A stretch of 44,766 bases of DNA, from positions 63,597 through 108,362 of the forward strand of contig PMYB01000157.1 of the NCBI GenBank assembly GCA_003170915.1. Reading direction: 5' to 3'. Origin of the DNA: Bryobacterales bacterium. GTDB taxonomy: Bacteria > Acidobacteriota > Terriglobia > Bryobacterales > Bryobacteraceae. A model generated the notes under the pieces. It searched no databases. It was not told the origin of the DNA and was given only the letters and a program-made list of their open reading frames with translations. The position numbers and the translations under genes were made by a program. This document shows, in pieces, positions 19,357-27,025 of the stretch; position 1 is the stretch's first letter; each line of letters begins with the position of its first letter.

Positions 19357-20451
19357 ATGCGTAAGTACCGAGTTGCCTGGCTGCCGGGGGACGGCGTCGG
19401 CAAGGAAGTGTGCGACGCCGCCCGGTTGGTGCTGGATGCGGCCGGGTTCGAGGCCGACTACCTCGATGGCGATATCGGATGGGAGTTCTGGCGCACAGAG
19501 GGCGATGCCCTGCCCCCACGCACGCTCGATCAGCTGCGCTCGACCGACTGCGCCTTTTTCGGAGCCATCACTTCGAAGCCCGTGGCGGAAGCCGCGCGGG
19601 AACTGGCGCCGGAGCTTCGAGGCCAGGGGCTGACGTATCGCAGCCCGATTGTCCGGATGCGGCAGGTGCTCGACCTCTACATCTGCCTGCGCCCCTGCCG
19701 GGCGTTCCGCGGCAACCCGCTCAACTACCGTGAAGACATCGACCTGGTGGTCTTCCGCGAGAACACCGAAGGCATGTACATCGGAGTGGAGTTTCCCAAA
19801 GTCCCGGAGAGCTTCCGCGCCGAGCCGGCCATGAAGCGAATCCCGGTGGACGCCGCCATTTCCATCCGCAGCGTGACGCGCGAGGCGTCGCGGCGAATCG
19901 TCGAAGCGGCGTTCCAATACGCCGTGAAGAACGGGCGGCGCAAAGTGACGGCGGTGCACAAGGCCAACGTGCTGCGCGCCACCTGCGGCGTTTTTCTGGA
20001 GGCCGCCCAGGAGGTGGCCGCGCGCTACCCCGAGATCCAGTTCGATACCGCCAACGTAGACGCCATGGGCATGTGGCTGCTGAAGAACCCGCGGAATTAC
20101 GACGTGATCGTCACCACCAACCTGTTCGGCGATATCCTGTCGGACCTGTGCGCACAGTTGGTGGGCGGCATGGGCTTCGCGTACAGCGGCAACATTGGCG
20201 AGAAGTATGCGGTTTTCGAACCGACGCACGGGTCGGCGCCCAAGTACGCCGGTCTGAACAAAGTGAACCCGCTAGCCACCATCCTGGCCGCCAAGATGAT
20301 GGTGGAATGGCTCGGCGAGACGGAAGTTGCCCGTAACATCGAGGGGGCGGTAGCGGATGTGATCGAGCGCGGCGCGGTGCGGACCTACGACATGGGAGGC
20401 GAGGCCGGAACGGTGGAGATGGCGCGGGCGGTGGCGGCGGAGGTGGGGTGA
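19357..20451 (+). CDS. Isocitrate/homoisocitrate dehydrogenase-like enzyme
   Basis: A 364-residue beta-decarboxylating dehydrogenase. The substrate region [20 protein letters not shown] sits between homoisocitrate-dehydrogenase (YRSPIV) and E. coli IDH (LDLYICLRP) sequences and lacks the isopropylmalate pattern. The metal-site stretch [12 protein letters not shown] is present. HGSAPKYAG (K296, Y297, V303) matches the Lys/Tyr/Val set that gives E. coli IDH NADP specificity, so NADP is likely. It starts 12 bases after the small subunit with CAGGAG upstream. The operon context suggests it oxidises the hydratase product. A 46-base segment of its 3' part (20347-20392) is repeated at 25648. Confidence 0.86.
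   Translation: MRKYRVAWLPGDGVGKEVCDAARLVLDAAGFEADYLDGDIGWEFWRTEGDALPPRTLDQLRSTDCAFFGAITSKPVAEAARELAPELRGQGLTYRSPIVRMRQVLDLYICLRPCRAFRGNPLNYREDIDLVVFRENTEGMYIGVEFPKVPESFRAEPAMKRIPVDAAISIRSVTREASRRIVEAAFQYAVKNGRRKVTAVHKANVLRATCGVFLEAAQEVAARYPEIQFDTANVDAMGMWLLKNPRNYDVIVTTNLFGDILSDLCAQLVGGMGFAYSGNIGEKYAVFEPTHGSAPKYAGLNKVNPLATILAAKMMVEWLGETEVARNIEGAVADVIERGAVRTYDMGGEAGTVEMARAVAAEVG
20347..20392 (+). repeat. Direct repeat, left copy, inside the dehydrogenase gene
   Basis: This stretch, encoding [15 protein letters not shown], recurs at 25648-25693 with 44 of 46 bases identical (differences at 20376 and 20378). The gene is intact here and continues 59 bases to its stop. The two copies bracket the MazF-type pair and the type III R-M locus. 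Confidence 0.85.
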
Positions 20452-20475
20452 TAGACTGAGGTGAGTGGGTGACGC

Positions 20476-20694
20476 ATGGGCAGCATGAGCAAGAACAGAG
20501 TTCGGCGGACCTCGGGCGAAACCGCGCCGCGTCGCGACACAAGCAGCCGGGGCGGCGAAGCAGTGCCAGTCCGGGACCATCCCCTATCTGAGTTAGGCTG
20601 GTCCCGTGAAAAGGCGGCCCGGGTCCGCGCTTCGCTTCGGGCTTTCGACGAAGATTGGAACGCGCCGGGCATGGAGGAGTACGACAGACTTTGA
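20476..20694 (+). CDS. Probable antitoxin of a MazF/PemK-type pair
   Basis: A 72-residue, basic then acidic protein whose stop codon overlaps the toxin start (TTGA). The C-terminal half (ARVRASLRAFDEDWNAPGM) resembles the toxin-wrapping tails of MazE-like antitoxins that precede PemK-type toxins; the N-terminal half is not recognised. An alternative start is ATG 20485. It lies 24 bases after the dehydrogenase stop, within the repeat-bracketed segment. The function is inferred mainly from its partner. Confidence 0.6.
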   Translation: MGSMSKNRVRRTSGETAPRRDTSSRGGEAVPVRDHPLSELGWSREKAARVRASLRAFDEDWNAPGMEEYDRL

Positions 20695-21035
20695 GCTTCC
20701 CCCGCGGAGCCGTGGTTCTGGTCGCCTACCCGAACTCCGATCTCAGGAGCTTTAAGAAGCGTCCCGCCCTGGTCGTTCAAGCAGAGCATGTCATCACTGG
20801 TCTGGCTCAGACTGTGCTCGCCCTGATCACTTCCAACCTGACCCGGACAGGACCCACGCGTGTCCGGGTTCTTCGTAACAGCGAAGCGGGATCCAGAATG
20901 AGGCTGCTGGTCGATAGCGTGATCGTTTGCGATACCCTCCAAACCGTGAGTACGGACGCAATCGTTCGCACGATCGGCGTGTGCCCGGTCATGAACGAAG
21001 TCGATTCCGCGCTGCGCACCACGCTGAGTTTGTAG
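20691..21035 (+). CDS. MazF/PemK-type toxin (endoribonuclease)
   Basis: A 114-residue protein starting from TTG 20691, with GGAGGAG eleven bases ahead; the stop of the antitoxin gene overlaps it. The sequence has the family pattern: RGAVVLVAYPNSDL at the start, KKRPALVVQ with the active-site Arg, ALITSNL, then LVDSVIVCDTLQTV and the closing MNEVDSALRTTLSL. MazF/PemK toxins cleave mRNA in the cytoplasm. A TTG start in an overlapped arrangement would keep toxin translation low and dependent on the antitoxin. A longer frame from TTG 20655 is possible but adds nothing family-like. Confidence 0.8.
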   Translation: MSFPRGAVVLVAYPNSDLRSFKKRPALVVQAEHVITGLAQTVLALITSNLTRTGPTRVRVLRNSEAGSRMRLLVDSVIVCDTLQTVSTDAIVRTIGVCPVMNEVDSALRTTLSL

Positions 21036-21222
21036 TGGCTCTGGCTGCGAAACCACGGAGCTCCGAACGGATTCACGATCCGAGCCACCGCGTTGGAACC
21101 AGGAATGTTAGAATGGCTCTGTTTTGGACGTGCCTCGACTCATGCATCTTGAAATGATTCAGGCGGTCGTCAACCCGCCTCGAAAAGCCGCCGGACGCGG
21201 CATTACCCTCGGATAATCCCTC

Positions 21223-23071
21223 ATGCCCGAACTGATCTAGGACGCGAAGTACCAGGACGGCAAGAAGGCCGGCCCGGTGCGCATCGAGTTGCCGTTTCAA
21301 ACCGTCGAAACCGTAAACGAAAGCGCGCAGGATCGCCAGCGGAGCCTGGAGTTGTTCTCCAGCGGCCGCGAGACCGAATGGCGGAACCGGCTGATCTGGG
21401 GCGACAAGAAGTACGTGCTGCCGAGCCTCCTCGCGGAGTTCGCCGGAAAAGTGAATTTGATCTACATCGATCCGCCGTTTAACACGGGCCAAGATTTCTC
21501 ATACACAGCGAAGATCCCGGGCGAGGATGAGCACGGCGAGGAGAGAGCAACGGAGTTCCTGAAGCAGCCGTCGATTATCGAGCAGAAAGCCTACAGGGAC
21601 ACCTGGGGTGTAACCGCCGAGGAACGTGCCCGCGGGGTGAACCAACTGGACCGGTATCTCCGTTGGTTCTACGAAACGGCCTTACTCCTTCGGGAATTGC
21701 TCGCCGAAAGTGGAACCATTTACGTTCACTTAGACCAAAGCGTCGTGCACTACGCGAAGTTGGTCATGGACGAAGTTCTTGGAGACGCGCTTCTTAACCA
21801 CATTGTGTGGAGCTACCGCCGCTGGCCTGCCACCGCAACCAATTTTCAAACCATGCACGACGACATCCTCTTTTACGCAAAAGATCCACACGCTGCGAAG
21901 GTTTTCAACATCCGCTACGAGCCGCCGTCCGAGAGCTACCTTAAACGCTTCAAGGGTAAGACCCAAATCCTTGACCCCGAGTCGAAGACTCGCAAGCTGG
22001 TTGTGGACGAGCTCACGAAGGGCCTGCCGCTTCGAGACGTTTGGGAGATGTCAATTGTTGCCGGCTTTAAGTCGGAACGAACTGGGTATCCGACGCAAAA
22101 ACCCGAATCCCTTTTAGAGCAGATAATTTCCGTCTCCTCGAATCCCGGAGATCTCGTCCTAGACTGCTTCGTCGGCAGTGGCACCACCGCCGCAGTAGCG
22201 GAGAGGCTCGGCCGCCGCTGGATCGCCTGCGATCTGAGCCGCTTTGCGATGCACACCACGCGCAAGCGTCTTCTCGGCATCCCGAATGTGCGGCCTTTCG
22301 TCATTCAGAATCTCGGGAAGTACGAGCGGCAGGCATGGCAAGCCGCCGAGGTCGCGAACCCCGAAGACCAACGCGCGCGGGAAGCGGCTTACCGCGAGTT
22401 CATTCTGGATCTGTACCACGCCACGCCGATCAGCGGCCGCACCTGGCTGCACGGCACGAAGAGCGGCCGGTTCGTTCACGTCGGCGCTGTCGATGCGCCG
22501 ATAACCCTGGCCGATGTGAAGGCTGTCGCCGCCAAAGCCTGGAAAGCGGCCGGTTCAGCGAAGGGGGCCTCTGACAAATCAGCCGTGGACATCTTGGGCC
22601 GGGAGTTCAGTTTCGATCTGAACGAAACGGCCAGGGACGTGGCCGCTCAAGCCCGTGTGGAGCCTGTCTTCCGCAAGATACCGCGTGAGGTGTTGGAGAA
22701 AAAAGCCGTCGAGCAAGGCGATATTCGCTTTTTCGAGCTGGCCGCGTTGGTGGTGGAAGCGAAGCAAGAGAAGCGCGAGGCGACCCTGGAAGCTCAAGGA
22801 TTTTGTCATTCCCCCCGATGACGTTCCCGAAGAGGTGCGGACGGCTATCAGGCATTGGAGCCAGTGGATCGACTACTGGGCCGTGGATTGGGACTACAAG
22901 GGCGACACCTTCCACAACCAGTGGCAGAGCTACCGGTCCCGGAAGGAACCGGGCATCGAAACAAAGACGACACACGTCTACGACGACGCTGGCCGCTACA
23001 CCGTGGTAGCAAAAGTAATCGACATCCTGGGGAACGACACCATTAAGACCCTTGTAATCGAGGTGCGCTGA
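21223..23071 (+). pseudogene. mod: Type III R-M methyltransferase (Mod), amber codon and frameshift
   Basis: Adenine-N6 methyltransferase of the beta class: DPPF catalytic motif (in IYIDPPFNTG) and the SAM-binding CFVGSGTTAAVAERLG. The natural start appears to be ATG 21223 (MPELI), but codon six is TAG (21238-21240) where relatives have Trp; sequence after it (DAKYQDGKKAGPVRIELPF) is in frame and family-like. Translation could restart at GTG 21277. Near the 3' end the frame changes between about 22786 and 22793 (one extra base). The intact frame stops at 22821, while the true C terminus (DFVIPPDDVPEEVR, HWSQWIDYWAVDWD, VKVIDILGND) continues in the next frame to 23071. Repaired, it is about 615 residues, normal for Mod. 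The stop overlaps res (ATGA-like TGATG). Confidence 0.88.
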
Positions 23072-25635
23072 TGGCACGGCGGCGAAAAGAGGTCTCACCC
23101 GAACAAGGGGATCTGCTGGACATCACGTCGCACCTGCGCACGGCCCCGTGCGTGCCGGCGCTCAGAGAGGCGGTGAAGGCCTGGCGCGCGGGCGGCTACA
23201 AAGGGACGACCGAGACAACGAGGCTGCTGTTGAACCACTGGTTCTACACCGACCATCGGCTGCTCTCAGGCCGCCCCTTTGCCTACCATGCTTCGCAGCA
23301 GGAGGCTATTGAAACCCTGATCTTCGTGTGGGAGTACGAAAAGGTTCGCACGCGAAAGGCCCTGTTGGAGCGCTACGCGCTGGACCTTCGCGATGTCCGG
23401 CTGCCGCCATACGACGACTTCGCCCGGTACTGCGTAAAAATGGCCACCGGCAGCGGGAAGACCAAGGTGATGGCTCTGGCGGTCGCCTGGCAATTCATGA
23501 ACGCTCAGCGCGAAGCGGAGGAAATCGCCGCCGACTACGCCAAGACATTCCTGGTGGTGGCGCCGAATGTGATTGTTTTCGAGAGGCTGAAGACGGACTT
23601 CGGCGGAGGCCTCATCTTCCGCACCGACCCGGTGGTTCCCAGACCGCTGGAGATCTTTTGGGACCTCGACTGCGTAGTGCGCGGCGAAGGTGAAAAAGCC
23701 TACGCGGAAGGTGCGCTGTTTTTGACCAACATCCAGCAGTTCTATGAGAGGCCCGCACGGAAAGCGGATCGGGAAGAGCCCGAGGCGATGACAGGCGTGA
23801 TGGGCCCGAAGCCGCCGGCGCAGAAGCTGGAAACGGCCGAGTTTGCCGCCCGGATCGCGCTGCGTGCCGGAAACCTGCTGGTGGTAAACGACGAAGCGCA
23901 CCACACCCACGATGAAGACAATGAGTGGAACAGGATGATTCGGAGCTTGCATGAAAAAACACCCTTGGCCGCGCAGCTCGATTTTTCCGCCACGCCTCGT
24001 TTCCAGAAGGGCGCGCTATTCCCCTGGACCATCTTCGACTACCCCTTGAAGCAGGCAATCCTGGACAACGTCGTCAAGCGGCCCGTGAAGGGAATCGCGC
24101 AGATCCACGAAGCCACATCCGACATCGCAAGCGTACGTTACAAGGGCTACTTGACCGCCGGAGTCAACCGCTGGCGAGAGTACACTGAGCAACTGGCGCC
24201 GCTGCGCAAGCGTCCAATTCTTTTCGTCATGCTGAACAGCACGGAGGAGGCCGACGATGTAGGTGAGTGGCTCGGCGAGGCCTACCCGGCTGAATTCGCC
24301 GGCGGCAAGACGCTGGTTATCCACACGGACACCAAGGGCGAGATCAGCAAGGCCGACCTCGACAAGGCGCGCGAAGCGGCCCGGCGGGTGGACGAAGAAA
24401 AAAGCCCGATCGGCGCCATCGTGAGCGTGCTTATGCTGCGCGAGGGCTGGTACGTCCAGAACGTGACGGTGGTCGTCGGGCTGCGGCCCTATGCCGCTAA
24501 AGCCAATATCCTTCCCGAGCAGACTATCGGCCGTGGTCTGCGACTCATGTTACGCGACGCTTCGGTGGCCTACCGCGAGCGAGTAGACATCATCGGCAAC
24601 CGGGCTTTTCTGGAATTCGTGGACGACCGCGAAAAGCTGGAAGAAATCAAGCTCGATACCTTCGAACTGGGTAAGGATCGGCTGAAGATCCTGACCATCA
24701 TGCCCATGCCGGAACGAAGGGAATTTGACATCGCGCTGCCCGTGCTTACGCCGGCGCTCGTGCGGAAGAAGAGCCTGGCCGAGGAGATTGCCGGGCTGGA
24801 CGTGAGAGGCTTCTCCACGATCATCCTGCCGCTCACGCGCGAGGACGGAGCGCGGAAGACATTCCGGTATGAGGGCTACGACATCATCACGTTGGAGCGG
24901 CTGGTCGAACGAGACTACCAAATACCGGAGCCTCAGACCGCCCAAGAGGTTATCGGCTACTACGCCCGGCGCATTGCCGAACAGGTCAAGCTCCCGTCTC
25001 AGTTTGCCGCGCTGGCCCCCAAGATACGAGAATTCTTCGAGTTCCGGGCCTTTGGTCACACCGTCGACCTGGACTCAAAGGCGACTGTCCGGGCCATGAG
25101 CACGCCTGTTGCGCACTACGTGTGCGTGGATATCTTCAAAAAGGAACTGCTGGCCCTGAGCATCGAAGAGCGGCAGCCGGAACTCCTGGAACCAGAACGC
25201 CGCCTCTCCGCCACGCCTCCGTTTCCATGGTCGCGGGCGATCTGGGAAGGCCGGAACACGGTATTCAACCTGGTCCCGTGCGAGAACGATTTCGAGCGCG
25301 CGTTTGCCAAGTTTCTCGATGGGACGCCAGATGTTGTGCGATTTGCCAAACTGCCACGTCCATTTGGCTTCGCCATCGACTATACCGACAACGCCATGAA
25401 CCTGCGCTGTTACTACCCCGACTTCGTGGCTGTAGGCGCGGATGGCACCCACTGGCTACTTGAGACAAAGGGCCAGGAATCGCCGGAGGTCCCGTTCAAA
25501 GACCGCGCGGCCACCGAATGGTGTGAGAACGCCACCTCATTGACTGGGGTAGCCTGGCGGTATCGCAAAGTTCCGCAGGGCGCGTTCGAGACGCTCAGAC
25601 CAGCGGCGCTGGCCGATTTGGCCGCCCTGGGCTGA
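23071..25635 (+). CDS. res: Type III restriction subunit Res (helicase-nuclease)
   Basis: An 854-residue ATP-dependent restriction subunit. Walker A is at residues 125-131 (ATGSGKT), the DEAH-type box at 274-277 (DEAH), SATPRFQ is motif III-like, and TIGRGLRLM is motif VI. The C-terminal nuclease domain shows the PD-(D/E)XK pattern: D784 in YYPDF and E798/K800 in LETKG. The start ATG shares a base with the mod stop (TGATG). Res needs Mod for recognition and activity, so with a damaged Mod it should be inert, which explains why an intact res can persist. No break is visible. Confidence 0.93.
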   Translation: MARRRKEVSPEQGDLLDITSHLRTAPCVPALREAVKAWRAGGYKGTTETTRLLLNHWFYTDHRLLSGRPFAYHASQQEAIETLIFVWEYEKVRTRKALLERYALDLRDVRLPPYDDFARYCVKMATGSGKTKVMALAVAWQFMNAQREAEEIAADYAKTFLVVAPNVIVFERLKTDFGGGLIFRTDPVVPRPLEIFWDLDCVVRGEGEKAYAEGALFLTNIQQFYERPARKADREEPEAMTGVMGPKPPAQKLETAEFAARIALRAGNLLVVNDEAHHTHDEDNEWNRMIRSLHEKTPLAAQLDFSATPRFQKGALFPWTIFDYPLKQAILDNVVKRPVKGIAQIHEATSDIASVRYKGYLTAGVNRWREYTEQLAPLRKRPILFVMLNSTEEADDVGEWLGEAYPAEFAGGKTLVIHTDTKGEISKADLDKAREAARRVDEEKSPIGAIVSVLMLREGWYVQNVTVVVGLRPYAAKANILPEQTIGRGLRLMLRDASVAYRERVDIIGNRAFLEFVDDREKLEEIKLDTFELGKDRLKILTIMPMPERREFDIALPVLTPALVRKKSLAEEIAGLDVRGFSTIILPLTREDGARKTFRYEGYDIITLERLVERDYQIPEPQTAQEVIGYYARRIAEQVKLPSQFAALAPKIREFFEFRAFGHTVDLDSKATVRAMSTPVAHYVCVDIFKKELLALSIEERQPELLEPERRLSATPPFPWSRAIWEGRNTVFNLVPCENDFERAFAKFLDGTPDVVRFAKLPRPFGFAIDYTDNAMNLRCYYPDFVAVGADGTHWLLETKGQESPEVPFKDRAATEWCENATSLTGVAWRYRKVPQGAFETLRPAALADLAALG

Positions 25636-25647
25636 AGCCGTCACCAC

Positions 25648-25693
25648 GCGGTAGCGGATGTGATCGAGCGCGGCGCCGCGCGGACCTACGACA
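25648..25693 (+). repeat. Direct repeat, right copy, noncoding fragment of the dehydrogenase gene
   Basis: Matches 20347-20392 at 44 of 46 bases, in the same orientation, thirteen bases after the res stop. No further similarity to the dehydrogenase gene continues on either side. It still translates as [15 protein letters not shown] but has no start and is not a gene. Confidence 0.85.
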
Positions 25694-25731
25694 CTGCATC
25701 GACAGACGCCCTGGGGCTATGCCGGCTGGGA

Positions 25732-25737
25732 TATACT
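25732..25737 (+). promoter_or_regulatory. Possible -10 element of hicBA
   Basis: TATACT, 21 bases before the hicB ATG, in GGATATACTCAATGAGG. No clear -35. Confidence 0.35.
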
Positions 25738-25758
25738 CAATGAGGAAGCGGCTTCGCG

Positions 25759-26022
25759 ATGTACATTCTGACCGAATACCTTGACCGGGCGATGGCTCAG
25801 GCGGTGTATGACAAGCTCGCTGACGGCACGTACGGCGGGCGGATTCCATCCTGTCCCGGCGTGGTCGCATTCGCCGCATCCCTGTGTGAGTGTTCCGAGG
25901 ATCTACGCTCCACCTTGGAAGATTGGGTACTTCTGGGGATGAAACTGGCCCACGCGCTGCCCGTGATCGCCGGCATCGATCTCAACCGGGAGCCGGTTCA
26001 TGAGCCGGTGGACACCCTGTAA
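25759..26022 (+). CDS. hicB: HicB-family antitoxin
   Basis: An 87-residue protein with the partial RNase H-like HicB fold: YGGRIPSCPGVVAFAASLCECSEDLRSTLEDWVLLGMKL is the classic pattern in which an I/V-P-x-x-x-G-x-x-A segment is followed by a helix. Such proteins bind and neutralise HicA and can repress their own promoter. GAGGAAG lies ahead of the ATG. It overlaps hicA by 23 bases. Here the antitoxin comes first, one of the two orders known for these loci. No separate DNA-binding domain is visible at the C terminus. Confidence 0.78.
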   Translation: MYILTEYLDRAMAQAVYDKLADGTYGGRIPSCPGVVAFAASLCECSEDLRSTLEDWVLLGMKLAHALPVIAGIDLNREPVHEPVDTL

Positions 26023-26230
26023 GCGCCGCGACTTCATTCGCCGGCTGCGGGCGCTCGGTTTCGACGGACCTCTGGCTGGAACCAGGCATTCCTTCATGAT
26101 CTATGAAAGTCATAGACTCGCCATCCCATCCAACACCGAGTTTTCCATCGACCAGGTGCGAATGATGATGGCCGAAGTGGAAGCCGTCTTCGGCCGCGCG
26201 GTCACCGCTGCGGAGTGGAGTCGCCTGTGA
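26000..26230 (+). CDS. hicA: HicA-family toxin (mRNA interferase)
   Basis: A 76-residue double-stranded-RNA-binding-like toxin. KRRDFIRRLRALGFDGPLAGTRHSFM contains the conserved G-x-R/K-H with the catalytic His, followed by LAIPSNTEFSIDQVRMMM. HicA toxins bind and cleave mRNA. The start ATG 26000 lies within hicB, so its translation depends on the antitoxin frame. The length is typical and the frame is intact. Confidence 0.8.
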   Translation: MSRWTPCKRRDFIRRLRALGFDGPLAGTRHSFMIYESHRLAIPSNTEFSIDQVRMMMAEVEAVFGRAVTAAEWSRL

Positions 26231-26349
26231 GTCCCTAGCCGAATGATACGATTGACCTGTCCCGCCGAATTCCGACCATGCGCGACTGGGCCAAGGTGGG
26301 GCGGCCAGCCCGTGATGCGGCCAGCCTCAGCGGCCCCGAACCAAGGGTG

Positions 26350-26355
26350 TATACT
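26350..26355 (+). promoter_or_regulatory. Possible -10 element before the PEGA gene
   Basis: TATACT in GGTGTATACTGATC, 41 bases before the ATG, with no clear -35. The upstream sequence 26231-26349 holds no gene I can support. Confidence 0.4.
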
Positions 26356-26366
26356 GATCTAAATAC

Positions 26367-26393
26367 GGAGGATCTGGAGGATCTGGAGGATCT
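26367..26393 (+). repeat. Triplicated Shine-Dalgarno repeat
   Basis: Three exact tandem copies of GGAGGATCT (26367-26375, 26376-26384, 26385-26393), ending three bases before the ATG at 26397. Each unit carries GGAGG. The third places it about seven bases before the start, the others farther away. Copy-number change would alter the number of ribosome-binding cores. Confidence 0.9.
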
Positions 26394-26396
26394 GAC

Positions 26397-26957
26397 ATGG
26401 CATTCCATTCGAAAAGCTCGGTAAAACCCGTGTGCAGGGGCGTCTGCGCAGTTGTCGCATTGCTGCTTGCATGCGGCACACTCATCTGCAAGCCAGGAGA
26501 TTCGGCGTACCTGAAAACCAAGGTCGATCCGGGACGGGCCGGCGTTTTTGTGGACGGCAAGTACGTGGGGCCGGCGGCCAATTTCAGGATCGGCAGAACG
26601 TACGCGCTGCCGCCGGGAAAGCACGAAGTCAAGCTGCTGGACCCGCGCTACGAGGATTTCACCACCACGGTGGACCTCGTGGCGGGCAAGACCGTGGTTG
26701 TGGCCCAGACGTTGAAGCCGCTGCCGCCCCCGAAGCCGCCGCTGGGATCGCTGAAGACCACCGTGATTGCCAGCAAGTTCGACGCTGTCTACCTCAATGA
26801 CAAGTATTACGGCCACACGGGCGAGTTCAACAACTGCGAACAGGCCCTGATGCTGCCTGCCGGAGAGTACACCGTCAGAATCGATCCCGTGGCCGGCGGG
26901 AGCGCGTTTACCAAGAAGGTTCAGATTGAGGCCGGCAAGACGGTCGTAGTCCCGTAA
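26397..26957 (+). CDS. Secreted PEGA-domain protein
   Basis: A 186-residue exported or membrane-anchored protein. The N-terminal hydrophobic stretch VCAVVALLLACGTLIC could be a signal peptide or a lipoprotein signal. Two PEGA-type beta modules follow: about 38-108 (VFVDGKYVGPAAN, LPPGKHEVKLLDPRY) and 118-186 (VYLNDKYYGHTGEF, LPAGEYTVRID), joined by a Pro-rich linker PLPPPKPPLGS. PEGA domains are surface or periplasmic binding modules without known catalysis. It has the triplicated ribosome-binding site described separately and stands alone. Confidence 0.75.
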   Translation: MAFHSKSSVKPVCRGVCAVVALLLACGTLICKPGDSAYLKTKVDPGRAGVFVDGKYVGPAANFRIGRTYALPPGKHEVKLLDPRYEDFTTTVDLVAGKTVVVAQTLKPLPPPKPPLGSLKTTVIASKFDAVYLNDKYYGHTGEFNNCEQALMLPAGEYTVRIDPVAGGSAFTKKVQIEAGKTVVVP

Positions 26958-27025
26958 CAAAACCCCGCGCTCCAGTTGACGCCGGTACCGCCGAACCTCT
27001 CGGATGGGCGACAATTGGAGGCAGA

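Noticed and set aside
19357-20451. Calling the dehydrogenase leuB and the hydratase leuCD
   Set aside because: The substrate loop, the NADP-type cofactor residues and the lack of leuA do not support leucine synthesis.
20393-25647. Integrase or recombinase in the repeat-bracketed segment
   Set aside because: All the long frames there are TA or R-M genes; no tyrosine or serine recombinase motif was found.
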